This document shows, piece by piece, positions 19,801-30,932 of a DNA stretch of 64,000 bases. Origin of the DNA: Candidatus Altimarinota bacterium. GTDB lineage: Bacteria; Patescibacteriota; Gracilibacteria; BD1-5; UBA6164. Both the position numbers and the translations under genes were made by a program. The stretch lies in contig JACFNZ010000001.1 of the NCBI GenBank assembly GCA_019454605.1, forward strand, positions 238,670-302,669, given 5' to 3'. The notes under the pieces were generated by a model that was given only the letters and a program-made list of their open reading frames with translations, made no database searches and had not been told where the DNA came from. Numbering within the stretch: the first letter of the stretch is position 1; every line of letters starts with the position of its first letter.

Positions 19801-20160
19801 CCTACAAGTAAAGAATTTTATAAATATTATACTGAATTAAAACAAAAACTATTTAAAACTGATAAAGATGAGAAAATTGAATCTTCAGTAGCAAGAGTTA
19901 TAAAAACTTTACAAATACCCCCAGTGAGAAATGAATTATGAAGTGATTATCATAGATTATTATTAAAAATAATAAATGAACTTGATAGTTTACCAAAAGT
20001 TTATTTATCACTTTTAAGAGATATAAATAATGATAATTATAAAGAAAAAATAGACTTATTTAAAAGTGAAGTTCCCTTATCTTATTTAGAAAATATTTTA
20101 AAAGATTCTAATGAATATGATGGAAAAGAAGAGGAACTTATAATAAGTGAAGAATTTTAA
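16867..20160 (+). CDS. PLD-like nuclease / SNF2-family helicase fusion
   Basis: A 1097-aa protein. Residues 1-200 form a phospholipase-D-like domain: HSKMYLFY (HxK, about residue 130) and GSSNFTYSGL (about 156). This is a single HKD half-site, so it would act as a dimer. Residues about 260-480 are the SNF2 N-lobe: Walker A DVVGLGKS (about 282), DEAH box LIDEAHRYRN (about 351), motif III LLTATPFNN (about 380). The C-lobe at about 710-840 has VVFSQYSDTIDFL, ATDSISEGYNLHRA and VIQRVGRINR. A C-terminal region of about 250 residues is unassigned. It is the first gene of the four-gene operon; the MTase starts 18 bases after its stop. Comparable helicases work with methyltransferases in DISARM- and restriction-type systems, where ATP-driven translocation is coupled to nuclease activity. 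Confidence 0.85.
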
Positions 20161-20178
20161 TCATAAAATATTTAAATT

Positions 20179-23100
20179 ATGGATTTTCAAAAAAGTTATA
20201 ACAGACAAGATTTTTTAAGATTTTTAAGAAATGATTTTTTAAAAGAAAAATTTTCAGAGCAAATTGAGGAAACTGATTTAGCAAAAAAAATAAATTCAAG
20301 ATTTTTTAGCAAAATAACTAAATTATGAACTGCTCTTGATTTAGATAATTTAATTGTTTTAGAAATAGAACATAAATCAAAAAATGATGCCAGAATTGGT
20401 TTAACAAAAGATATATTTAAACTTTTAAGACAATATGAATTAGAATGAATTATAAGGCAACATGCTCTTGTAATTTTAACAAATCCTGATTCACCAGACC
20501 TATATAGATTGTCATTATTAACAACAACATATAATGACAAATTTGAAGAAAAACTTTCAAATCCTAAAAGATTTAGTTATTTACTTTGAGTTTGAGAAAA
20601 AGTAAAAACAGCAAATGATTTTTTATTTGAAAAATGAAATATTAAAGATTTTAATGATTTAGAAAATAGATTTAAAGTTGAAGTTGTAAGAGAAAACTTT
20701 TTTAATGATTATTTAAATCTTTATATAAGACTTTATAAATCAATTGTAGAAGCAAAAGATTTTCATGAATTACTTTTAAAAAATAATGTTGATGTTGTAA
20801 GTTTTACAAAAAATCTATTATGAAAAATAGTTTTTCTTTATTTTATTCAAAAGAAATGATGGTTTAAAAATAAAGAAACTTGAATTTGAGATAATTTATT
20901 TTTCAAAAATATTTGGGATGATTTCAATAATAAATGAGAAAAAAATAGTATAGAAAAGAAAAACTATTTTTATAATGACTATTTAGAATATATTTTTTAT
21001 GAATGATTAAATATAGAAAATAGAGATAGTGATTTTTCTAAAAAGTTTTGATGGGAAATTCCTTATTTAAACTGATGACTTTTTAAAGAAGACTACCCTA
21101 ATTGGAAAGAAAATATAGCAAAAATATCTAATGATGTTTTTTCAAATGAAAAAGAAAATTGAATATTAGATATTTTCAATCTTTATAACTTCACTATTGA
21201 TGAAGATGATTTGTATGATAAAGAAGTTGCTATTGACCCTGAAATGCTTTGAAAAATCTTTGAAAAAATGATTTCAGTAGATAGTAAAAATATATGAAAA
21301 ATAGTTGAAACTTATAATGAAAAATCATCTAAAAAAAGAGGTGAATTTATAACAATGGATATTGAAAATTGGAATGTATGAAATAATAATAAAAAATTAT
21401 GAGCCTTTTATACCCCAAGAGAGATAGTTCATTATATGACAAAAGAAAGTTTGATAAATTATTTAATAAATAATTTAGATTGAAAAAAAGAAGATAAAGA
21501 AAAAAAGGTCAGAGATTTATTTGATTTTAAAGATAAATATTTAACTGATAATGATTTATCAATTGAAAAAATAAAAAATGACTTTGAAAATGTTTTAAGT
21601 ATTGTATTAGATGTAAATAAAAAACTAAAAGAAGTAAAAATACTTGACCCAGCAATTGGTTCAGGTGCTTTTCCTATGTGAATTTTACATGAAATATCTA
21701 CATTAAGATATTATATTTATGATGTTTTGATTAAAAATGTTTTATGACAAAAAGATTATAAAAATTCAATGTATGATATTAAAAAAGAAATTATAGAAAA
21801 TAATATTTATTGAGTTGATATTGACCCAGGTGCTATTGATATAGCAAGATTAAGATTCTGGCTTTCTTTAATAGTTGATGAAGAAACACCGGAACCATTA
21901 CCAAATTTTGAGTTTAAATTTGTTTGTGCTAATACTTTATTGCCTATTGAAAAAGAAGAAAAACAACTTGATATGGAATGATATATAAAAGATGAAGCAA
22001 AACTTGAAACATTAAAAAAATATAAATGAGAATATTTTAATATATCAGATAAAGAGAAAAAAGAAGCATTAAAAAATAGAATTAGAAATTATACAGCATT
22101 AAATAATCAACAAGAATTTTGATATATTCCATCAAAAAGAGCATTTCAATTTAATGAATTTTGAAGCAATTTTGATAATCCAAAACATTCACATTCATTT
22201 TTTGACCCATCACTTATGATGTCAGAATGAAGAGGTTTTGATATAGTAATTTGAAACCCTCCATATATAAGGCATGAAGATATAAAAGAATTAAAACCTT
22301 TATTAAAAGATTATTATACTACTTATTCTTGAACTTCAGATTTATATTGTTATTTTTATGAAAAATGATTTACTTTATTAAAACAATGATGAATTTTAAG
22401 TTATATTACATCAAATAAATTTTTAAAAGCAAAATATTGAGAAAATATTAGAAAGTTATTTAAAAATGAAACCATAATTAAAGATATAATTGATTTTTGA
22501 TGATATAAAGTTTTTGATAATGCCACTGTTGATAGTATCATATTTCAATTTGAAAAGTGATTTAAACCTTCAAATAATTTTTGAGTTTTAGAAGTAAAAG
22601 AAAAATTTATAAACTTGAAATATTACTTTGATAAGGAAAAATTTGATGTAAAACAAGAAAACCTTTCAAATAATTCTTGGACTTTATGAAATAATAAAAT
22701 TCTTGAATTAAAAGAAAAAATAGAAAAACAATGAATAAAATTAAAAGATTATTGTTGAGAACCAAAAGTTTGAATAAAAACTTGATTAAATAAAATATTA
22801 ATTGTTGATAAAAATTTAAAAAATAAAATTATTTGAGATAATTATATTGAAGATAAAATTTTTAAAAAAGTGATTTTTTGAAAAAATATTACAAAATACT
22901 ACTCAAATTTTAATAACTTTTTTCTAATATTTCCATATATATTTGATGATAATATTTGAGAATTAAAAAATATTGATTTAGATAATTTCCCAAATACAAA
23001 ATCATATTTATTAAACTTTTATAATGATTTAAAAAATAGAGCCACTTTTAATAATTGAAAAAAAGAATGGTTTGAACTTCAACAAATTAATAAAAATATC

Positions 23101-23535
23101 AATTTTGATAGTTGATATATTACTTTCCCTGATATATGACAAAAACCTTCTTTTTCATATCAAAATGGGTATTCAGTAGATATGACATGATTCATAATTG
23201 ATAAAGATGATAAATATTTATTATGATTATTAAATTCTAAACTTATTTATTTTTATTTTACATTAATTGCTTCTAAATTATGAAATAAATGATTTAGATT
23301 TAAAAATCAATTTATAAATCAACTTCCAATAAAACAAATTTCAATTGAGGAACAAAAAGAAATAATCTTTTTAGTTGATGAAATTTTGAAAATTACAAAT
23401 ACTGCTTGATATAACCCAAAAGATATTCCAGAAAAACAAAAAGAATTAGAAAATAAAATTGATAGAATTGTTTATGAATTGTATTGATTAGAAAAGGAAG
23501 ATATTGATGTTATTGAGGAAAGTTTAGAAAAGTAA
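20179..23535 (+). CDS. Eco57I-type N6-adenine DNA methyltransferase (type IIG-like), A
   Basis: A 1118-aa protein. Class I SAM-methyltransferase core with motif I DPAIGSGAFPMGIL (about residue 488), GVDIDPGAIDIARLR and catalytic motif IV IVIGNPPYIRHED (about 690), as in gamma-class N6-adenine enzymes. The N-terminal 200 residues contain LIVLEIEHKSKNDARIGLTKDI, the type of strand found in type IIG nuclease or sensor domains, but a clean D-ExK is not seen (ExEHK instead). The C-terminal about 300 residues (PKVGIKTGLNKILIVDK, FPDIGQKPSFSYQNGYSVD, NQLPIKQISIEEQKEI) match a TaqI/Eco57I-like target-recognition domain. It probably modifies host DNA and sets the specificity of the system. Confidence 0.85.
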
Positions 23536-23596
23536 TTTATATATTGAAAAACATTAAAAAATCAGTATAAATTCATTGATTTTTAATCAAAAAAAT

Positions 23597-26479
23597 ATGA
23601 AAAATTTATTTGAAAAATTAGGTATTGTTTTAGATAATGAAAATTTATTTGAAACAAACAAAAATTTATGGAAAAATAAAATTCCATTTCGTTATAAAAA
23701 ATGATTAGAAAAAATAAAACCAAATTATTTTTATATTCAAGAAAATAAACCTGTTATTTTATTTTTTGATAATGAAATAAATACAGAAGTTTTTAGTAAA
23801 ATATGGAATTTTTGATGAGTTCCTATTGTTTATGTGCTTAAAAAAGGAAGTTTAGAAATTTATAATTGATTTGATTTTGATACAAAAAATAAAACTTTTT
23901 CAAAAATTATAAATGAAGATATTTCTATTTTAGATTTAATTTCTTGAAAGAGTTTTAATTCATTAAATAAAAAGAATAATCAAGTTGATAAAGAACTTTT
24001 ATCTAATTTGAGAGAAGTAATAAATATATTAGAAGAAAATTGATTAGAAAGGTCTTATTCACAAAGTTTAGTTTGAAGATTGTTATTTAGTAGATTTTTA
24101 ATAGACAATGATATTTCTATTGATAAAAATTATTTTTCAGACCCTATTTCTTTTTTAACTCTTATTAATGATAAAACAAAATTATATAACTATTTTAGAT
24201 ATTTAAAAGATAACTTTAATTGAGATTTATTCCCTATAACAGATGAAGAAGAAAAATTAGTTCAAGCAAATCATTTAACTATTATTCATGATTTATTTTC
24301 TTGAAATAAGATAAATTGAAAATCTAATCAACAGTCATTATTTGATATTTATGATTTTAAAATCATACCAGTAGAATTGATAAGTGAAGTTTATGAGCAA
24401 TTTATGTGAGATAAAAAACAAAAAAGTGATTGAGCATATTATACTCCATCTTTTTTAGTTGATTATATATTAGAAAAAAGTGTAAGACCTTATTTAGAAA
24501 GTAAAAATGAATGTAAAATATTTGACCCATCTTGTGGTTCTTGAATATTTTTAGTAGAAAGTTTTAGAATGCTTGTTGAAAAGAATTTGGATAAAGACTG
24601 AAAAATTGAAATAAAAAAATTAATAAACTTATTAGAAAACAATATTTTTTGAGTTGATAAGAATGAAATTGCTATTAATTTATCAATTTTTTCACTTTAT
24701 TTAACTTTACTTGATTATGTGAATCCAAAAAATATTTGAAGTTTTAAATTTCCACATATAAAAAATGTAAATCTATTTGTATCTGATTTTTTTGATACAA
24801 AAGATATTTTCAATGAAAAAATAAAAGATATAAATTTTATTATATGAAATCCTCCTTGGTGAAGTGATAAAGAAAAAGATAGCCTACATATTCAATTTAT
24901 AAATCAAATTAAAAAAGAAAAGAAAACTGAAATTATAAGTGATAAACAAATTTCACAATCATTTATTTTAAGATTAGAAGATTTTATAGATAAAAATACA
25001 AAAATATCTTTAATATTGCCAAGTTCTATATTATATAATTATAATGCTAATAATTTTAGAACTTATTTATTAAATACTTTTGCTGTAAATGAAGTTTTAG
25101 AATTATCACCAGTTAGAGATTATATTTTTACACATGCTAAAAAATCATCAATTGTTTTAACAATATCAAATTATAAAGAAGATAATAAAAATAATATAGT
25201 TATACATAAATCTATAAAACCAAATATATTTATAAAATTATTAAAGATTTTAGTAATTGAAAAAAATGATATAAAAGAAATTAAGCAAATATACTTTTTG
25301 GATAATCCTTTTCTTTGGAAAACATTATTATATTGAAATGTTTTTGATTTCTTTTTTATTAAAAGATTAAAAGATGACTTTGCTAATTTAAATAAAATTA
25401 TTAAAGAAAATAATTTTGTTTGTTCTTGATGAATAAAAGAAAAAGATTGAAACAAAAAAATCAATATTGATAATTTTAAAAACTTTGATTTTTATGAGGA
25501 AGATAATGTAAAAAGATATATTTGAGATAAAAATAAAATAAATTTTTCAGAAGTATGATTTTTCCCAAAACAAAATGTTTTTGAATGACCTTTAATTTTG
25601 ATTAATAAAAGCACTACACCTAATTTTGAAACAAAAGCATTTTACACAAAAGAAAATTCACTATTTAAATCAAGAACTTTTGGAATAAAAGGTGATAATA
25701 ATAATGTTGATATATTAAAAAATATTACATGATTATTAAATTCAAGTTTATCTGCTTATTATTTACTATTAACAGACCCTCAAATTTGAATAGACAGAAA
25801 TGAGGCATATACTAAAAGTAGGCTTGATTTACCAATATGTATTTCAAATATTTCTACTTTTGTAGATAAACTCCAAGAATTATATAAAAATATTAATAAT
25901 GAAATTTTAACAAACAAAGAAAGTTTAGAAGAAGAAATTTATGTTTTAGAAAAAAAATTGAATGATACTATATTAGAATCTTTTTCTATATCAAATGAAG
26001 AAAAAGCACTTATTGATTATACAAAAGAAATAACAATTCCATTAATAAATAACAATCAAGAAATATTTAAACCTGTTGATAAAGATTATATAAAAGATTA
26101 TGCTAATATATTCATTGATACTTTTTGAGAAATTTGGAATTGAGAAAATTCAAAATTCTTTGAAATAGATGTTTATTCAAATGATTATATTATATGAATG
26201 AATTTCAAAGTAGTAAATGAAAAAAGAAAAGAAATTATTAATTTTATTGAAGATAAAAATAATATTAATGAAATATTTGAAACATTTAAAATTTGAGAAA
26301 GCAAAATTACAAAAGATTTATATAAAATTAGAGATGTAAGATGATTTAATGAAAATTCATTTTATATTATAAAATTTAATCAAATAAAAAATTGGCATAA
26401 ATGACTTGCTTATATTGATATTAATGAGTTTAGAGATGCTATGATGAAAAGTGGAACAAAAAAAATTAATAATAATTAA
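23597..26479 (+). CDS. PglX/type IIG-like N6-adenine DNA methyltransferase, B
   Basis: A 960-aa protein from ATG 23597. Motif I IFDPSCGSGIFLVE at about residue 308, motif X-like SDGAYYTPSFLVDYILEK just before it, and motif IV FIIGNPPWG at about 417 (NPPW rather than NPPY). The N-terminal 170 residues (PVILFFDNEI..VFSKIWNFGGVPIVYVLKKG) resemble the inactive or sensor nuclease-like domain of type IIG enzymes. The C-terminus contains TGLLNSSLSAYYLLLTDPQIGIDRNEAYTKS and coiled-coil segments, consistent with target recognition. It is only distantly related to MTase A, so the operon has two different methyltransferases. It ends 11 bases before the last gene of the operon. Confidence 0.8.
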
Positions 26480-26490
26480 TTATACTAAAA

Positions 26491-27120
26491 ATGGATGCAA
26501 CTATTTTTTCTTATGATACAGATATAGTATTTAATAATTTTAATAAAGTTTTAAAATTATTAGTTTTTTGTTATGAAAAAATGATTTCTGAAATATCTTT
26601 TAAATTAGATGAATTTGAGACATTTATAAGAAATATTTTAATAAAAAATTATTTACAAAACAAAGATTTTAAAGAAAAATTTTGAATAAAAAATTTAAGA
26701 TTTTTATCAGAAGTTCAGGAAATTTGAGAAGATTATAAGACATTATGATTTATCGATATACAAGTTCATAATATTAACCCAAATGATTTATGAAATGAAA
26801 ATGAATATTTTGCCTTTGAATGTAAGAGGTTAGATGGATATGCTACAAAAAATAAAGAATATATAAATAATTGAGTAAAAAGGTTTGAAAAAGGACAATA
26901 TTCAAAAGAAATGAAAATTGCTTGAATGATATGATTTATTCAATGATATAAAAAATGAGAAAATATAAGTAATATTATAAATTTCTTTATTTCAAAAATT
27001 AGTTGATTATCTTTTTATGAAGTTGATACAACTTTTAAACATTCTTATCATTCAAATCATAAAAGAAATAAAAAATTATGAAATATTGATTTATACCACT
27101 TATTCTTTGATTTTACATAA
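26491..27120 (+). CDS. PD-(D/E)XK-like nuclease candidate, last gene of the defence operon
   Basis: A 209-aa protein from ATG 26491. The sequence GFIDIQVHN (Asp at about residue 88) and, 20 residues later, YFAFECKRLDG (E-x-K within ECK, about 109-111) is the D..(E)xK pattern of the PD-(D/E)XK nuclease fold. FEKGQYSKEMKIAGMIGF follows as the next helix and strand. Residues 1-65 are helical. It could be the restriction endonuclease of the system or an accessory nuclease. The fold call is from motif spacing only. It ends in a bidirectional terminator 17 bases before the detached recombinase 3' end. Confidence 0.6.
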
Positions 27121-27148
27121 AAATGAATAGTCTAAACTATTCATTTTT
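27119..27148. terminator. Bidirectional terminator shared by the defence operon and the recombinase tail
   Basis: Perfect 12-bp stem AAAAATGAATAG (27119-27130) / CTATTCATTTTT (27137-27148) with loop TCTAAA. It contains both the end of the plus gene and the minus stop codon TAG (27137-27139). Confidence 0.85.
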
Positions 27149-27293
27149 TGCTTCTAATTCAAATACAAAGTTATAGACTTCATCAATGTAGTCATAAACT
27201 TCAAAAAAATTTTCTTTAATGTAAGAAATCAACTTGATAAAATCAATATTATTTCTATAATGTTCAACACTATCCTGATTTGGGATACCATAT
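27137..27293 (-). pseudogene. Detached 3' end of the left-end serine recombinase
   Basis: Read on minus from the attR core, the frame is Y-G-I-P-N-Q-D-S-V-E-H-Y and then about 40 further codons ending VFELEAKNE and TAG. It is exactly in phase with the recombinase frame entering attL (YGIPNKNR). There is no start codon upstream, because chromosomal DNA begins at 27294. In the excised circle the recombinase gene would run 6079 to the core and continue here: 492 + 47 codons = 539 aa. In the integrated state this piece is a remnant without a start. The terminator just downstream supports it being a genuine gene end. Confidence 0.75.
27282..27293. other. attR core (12-bp direct repeat)
   Basis: GGGATACCATAT, identical to 4605-4616. 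Chromosomal DNA that originally followed the tRNA (TTAAAAAACAAAAATAAT and a terminator) resumes at 27294. Confidence 0.85.
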
Positions 27294-27345
27294 TTAAAAA
27301 ACAAAAATAATATATATTAAATATATTATCTAACAAAACTATAAT

Positions 27346-27380
27346 AAAAACTTACTATATAAAATACTTAGTAAGTTTTT
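27346..27380. terminator. Terminator, original downstream of tRNA-Arg
   Basis: Stem AAAAACTTACTA (27346-27357) / TAGTAAGTTTTT (27369-27380) with flanking A/T tracts. It would terminate the tRNA transcript in an empty site and the YdeI-like gene from the other side. Confidence 0.7.
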
Positions 27381-27423
27381 ATTATTTTAAGAGTTTATTT
27401 TTACTTTAATATAAATACTTAAG

Positions 27424-27708
27424 TTAAGTAAAATATTTTTTATTATTTGGATTATGATGAGGGCATCATTGCCAGCAACAAGGTCTTTTTTTTCATTTTA
27501 GTATATCTCACTTTAATCTTATTATATGTTTTAATCTTGTTGATTCTTGTTTTGGGTATTCTACCCAACAAATCCATTCATTTCTCATAATAGGAGTGAG
27601 TAAATTCCATTTTTTTACTAAATTATCATCTGTAAGTATAGCATCTTTTATATCTGTTGATATCTCATGGATAATGCCTGGTAAAACTTTTTTGTACATA
27701 ATTAACAT
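27424..27708 (-). CDS. YdeI/OmpD-associated family C-terminal-type small protein
   Basis: A 94-aa protein. The core, LTDDNLVKKWNLLTPIMRNEW followed by WVEYPKQESTRLKHII and the Cys-rich end GKKRPCCWQGCPHH, matches the short YdeI/OmpD-associated family (xxxAWxxLTPxxRREYxxWIxxAKRxETRxRRI..GKRRPCC). Role unknown in bacteria. ATG at 27708 is chosen; ATG 27699 is equally possible. In the standard code it would end at 27508 and lose the conserved CCxxxC end, so it needs TGA = Gly. First chromosomal gene right of the element. Confidence 0.6.
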
Positions 27709-27744
27709 TATTAAATATTTTTTTAGTTTGTTATATAGATTTTT

Positions 27745-29409
27745 TTATTTTTTAATAAATTTACTATTATAAACAGCTGTAACAACTTTTTCTGCCTGAT
27801 TATAATAGTAATTTTCTTGTGCTTTTTGCCAAACTATTTCATAGTTATTTACTTTAGTTAAATAATCAATTTTTACTTCAAAAAATCAATTGTTTGATAA
27901 AAACAAAAGTATATAAAATGCCATTGCAAAACATCAAATAGCACTTAGTCAAAGATGAAAACGGATTTTTTCTTGTTTTTGTATAAAGTATTTACTCTTT
28001 AAATGATTTCAAAAAATAAAAAATAAAATTCAAATTCATAATATCCAAGATATTGAATAAAAAGTAATTAACAATAATCAAATAAGTAACACAAAATGTA
28101 TTATATAAAATTTATAAGTATTTTGATTTTTATCAAAAGATTCATACTCTTTAAAAAAAGTAAATATTTTACAATACTCTAAATAATTTTTTGGCAAAAT
28201 AAATAACATAAAATATTTAAAAGTATCATATGTTTTTTTGTTTAATGCAAGTTTTTGAGAAAAAATTTTTAAAATATATCATTTATAAATATCACTAAAA
28301 ATATCATCTTCTATATATAAAATAATATTTCTAAATTGATTAAATCAGTCCATAAAAGCATAAGTTTCTTTTTTTGATTCATCATTTCTTAACTTAACTC
28401 TATAATTAACTCTATTTTCAAGCCAATTTTTTTCATCTATTTTTACTGATATTTCTTGATTAAATAATTCTACTTTAAAGTATTTCTCTCTTATTTTATT
28501 TCTTACATATCACCATAAATATCATCTTTTTTTAGTATCTTCTTCTTTTGAGATTTCTAAGTAAATTTTTAAATAAAAATCAAAATCTAATTTATCATTT
28601 CTCAATATATAATCTAAAATATCAAGTTTATTTTGTTCTAAAGTTTCTTTTTTAAAATTATTTATAGTGTCAAAATTAATTAAATTATCAATTAAAACTT
28701 CTTTAGAATAAGATAAATTATTATTTAAATTTAAATCAAAAAAGCTATAAAATAATTCTATATCATTTTTTGATTTTGATATATTTTTAGTATCAATTAA
28801 TTGTTTAATAATTTCATTTCAAAATTTTCTTTCTTTTAGTAGTTTTAATTGAGAAAAATCAATATTTTTTTCTTTTAAAAAATTAAGTAATTTTTCATAT
28901 TTTTTATACTTTTCTTCTTTTAATAATTCAATAATTATATCTTTTGAATTAACTTTTACTAAAGAATTTATTTTTTGGACAAGATGCTTAAAATCAGGAT
29001 CTATTTTTGAATAACTTTCAAAATAAATATCTTCAAAAAAATATTTTGAATCTAAAATATATTTTAATTTATCTTTAGAAATAGGACTTACTCCTAAATT
29101 TTTTAATAATTGATGCTTTTTTGTATTATCATCAAAAGTTCAAATTGAAGTTTCTACATAATCTATTAGATTTTCTAAATGAATAAAAAAATTACTTTTT
29201 ATTTTATTTATTTGAAATAAAAATGAAACTGGGTTTTTTGTTTCAAGAAGTACTTCAATATCTTTTTTTAAAGATATAAAATTATCTATATATCTATTTA
29301 GATTCTCATCTTTTGATGTATAATTTCCTATTTCTATACTTTCAAGTAATGATTTTATTTTTAATATATCATCACTTTGTAAGTTATTTTGTGTTTTTGT
29401 TTCTTCCAT
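27745..29409 (-). CDS. Large helical protein with C-terminal membrane segments
   Basis: A 554-aa protein from ATG 29409. The first 430 residues are soluble, Lys/Glu/Asn-rich and mostly helical, with no recognised domain (for example DEKNWLENRVNYRVKLRNDESKK). Near the C-terminus two or three TM segments follow (YIIHFVLLIGLLLITFYSI, GILGIGILFFIF, LGLSAIGCFAMAFYILLFL), then a 35-residue tail. It is probably anchored in the cytoplasmic membrane with a large cytoplasmic N-domain. Encoded 37 bases upstream of the YdeI-like gene, same strand. Function unknown. Confidence 0.65.
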
Positions 29410-29545
29410 AGTATTTTTTTACTAAGTATTTGATTATATTTTACCATATTTAACTACAAAAAGTCAAAACTTTTTATTTAATTGATTTTACTTAAAAATT
29501 AATTATATTTTTATTTGAAATTATTATTTAATAATTAATCTTATT

Positions 29546-29624
29546 ATGAATTATAAATTTTTAAAAAAATTAATAGTTTTTAAATAAAAAAACAAAACTT
29601 TTTTATTTATTAATTACTAAAAAT
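29546..29624 (+). promoter_or_regulatory. Possible leader peptide and attenuator before glyA
   Basis: A 13-codon ORF (MNYKFLKKLIVFK, 29546-29587) is followed by a short hairpin AAATAAAAAA-CAAAACT-TTTTTATTT that ends just before the glyA ATG. This layout resembles a leader peptide with an attenuator, but the DNA is so AT-rich that chance is likely. The rest of the 29410-29545 gap shows nothing definite. Confidence 0.2.
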
Positions 29625-30923
29625 ATGCTACAAACTAATGATAAAATACTATTTGATTTAATTCAAAAAGAATTTAATAGACAACAAACAGAAATAGAGC
29701 TTATTGCTTCAGAAAATTATGTTTCAAAAGATGTACTTGAAGCAAATTGAACTATTTTAACAAACAAATACTCAGAATGATATCCAGGGAAAAGATATTA
29801 TGCATGACAAGAATTTATTGACGAAATAGAAAATCTTGCAATTTCAAGAGCAAAAGAACTTTTTAAAGCAGAATATGTAAATGTGCAACCACTTTCTGGA
29901 AGTCCTGCAAATATGGCTTGTTATATGGCTGTATTAAATCCTTGAGATACAGTTTTATGATTATCTCTTGATCAATGATGACATTTGAGTCACGGACACC
30001 CAATGAATTTTTCAGGACTTTTATATAATATGGTTCCTTATTTTTTAGATAAAGAAACTGAAATTATAGACATGGATGAAGTTGAGAGAATTGCAACTGA
30101 AACAAAACCAAAAATGATTTTAGCTTGATTTTCAGCATATCCTAGAAACTTAGATTGGAAAAGATTTAGACAAATTGCAGACAAAGTTTGAGCTGTTTTA
30201 ATGGCAGATATAGCACATATTGCATGACTAGTTGCAGGATGAGTTTTAGAAAATCCAATTCCTTATTGTGATATAGTTACAACAACAACTCACAAAACTT
30301 TAAGATGACCAAGATGAGCAATAATTATGTCTAAAGAAAAATATTGACCAGCAATTGCAAGAGCTGTTTTTCCTTGAATTCAATGATGACCTCATGAACA
30401 CACTATTGCAGCTAAAGCAGTTGCTTTTAAAGAAGCTTTAGATCCAAGTTTTAAAGTTTATGTTAGACAAGTAGTAGACAATGCTAGGCATTTTGCCCAA
30501 AATCTTATGAAAAATTGATTTAAAATAGTATCAAATTGAACAGATAACCATCTAATTTTAATAGATGTTTTTAATAGTTTTTGAGTGACATGACAAGAAG
30601 CAGAAAAAACTCTAGAGCTTGTGGGGCTTTCTACAAATAAAAATATGATTCCTTATGATGAAAGAAAAGCACTTGATCCATCATGAATAAGAATTTGAAC
30701 ACGAGCTTTAACTACAAGAGGGATGTGTGAAAAAGAAATTGATATTATTTGAAGTGTGTTTTATAGATCAATCAAAGCTTTACAAGAAGCTAAATGATAT
30801 AATTCTAAAGTAGATGATAAATCAAATTTAGAAGTTTTTGAAAATAAAGATTTTTTAGATAATCTAAATATATTAAAACAAGAAGTTTTAAAATTATGTG
30901 AAAAGTTTCCTATTTATAAGTAA
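29625..30923 (+). CDS. glyA: Serine hydroxymethyltransferase
   Basis: PLP enzyme that interconverts serine and glycine with tetrahydrofolate, feeding one-carbon units. At 432 aa it is a full-length member. Seen: [43 protein letters not shown], the Asp-Ile-Ala-His-Ile-Ala-Gly PLP pocket, and the Schiff-base lysine in [15 protein letters not shown] (about residue 225). Glycine is in high demand in a code-25 organism, and this enzyme is a direct source, though that link is inference. It heads a tight plus-strand operon to 36183; the deaminase starts 9 bases later. Confidence 0.97.
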
Positions 30924-30932
30924 AAAAATTAT

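Larger units (their letters stand above)
4605..27293. mobile_element. 22.7-kb integrative element in tRNA-Arg(CCU), serine-recombinase type
   Basis: Boundaries are the 12-bp repeats at 4605-4616 and 27282-27293. Between them are two large serine recombinases next to the left end, many unknown small genes, secreted-protein cargo and a restriction/defence-like operon at the right end. No phage structural genes, conjugation genes or transposases are recognisable, so it looks like a defence-carrying integrative element or satellite rather than a complete prophage or ICE. It uses TGA as Gly throughout, so it is adapted to a table-25 host. The right end also holds the detached 3' end of the left-end recombinase, which independently confirms the boundaries. 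Confidence 0.85.

Noticed and set aside
20196..20540. A 114-codon minus-strand open frame inside methyltransferase A
   Set aside because: The plus frame encodes a continuous methyltransferase; the minus frame is a shadow with no promoter or homology.
16867..27120. A classical type I RM system (HsdR/M/S)
   Set aside because: No separate HsdS-like specificity subunit is seen, the helicase has SNF2/PLD features rather than an HsdR nuclease domain, and both methyltransferases are large Eco57I/PglX-like proteins.
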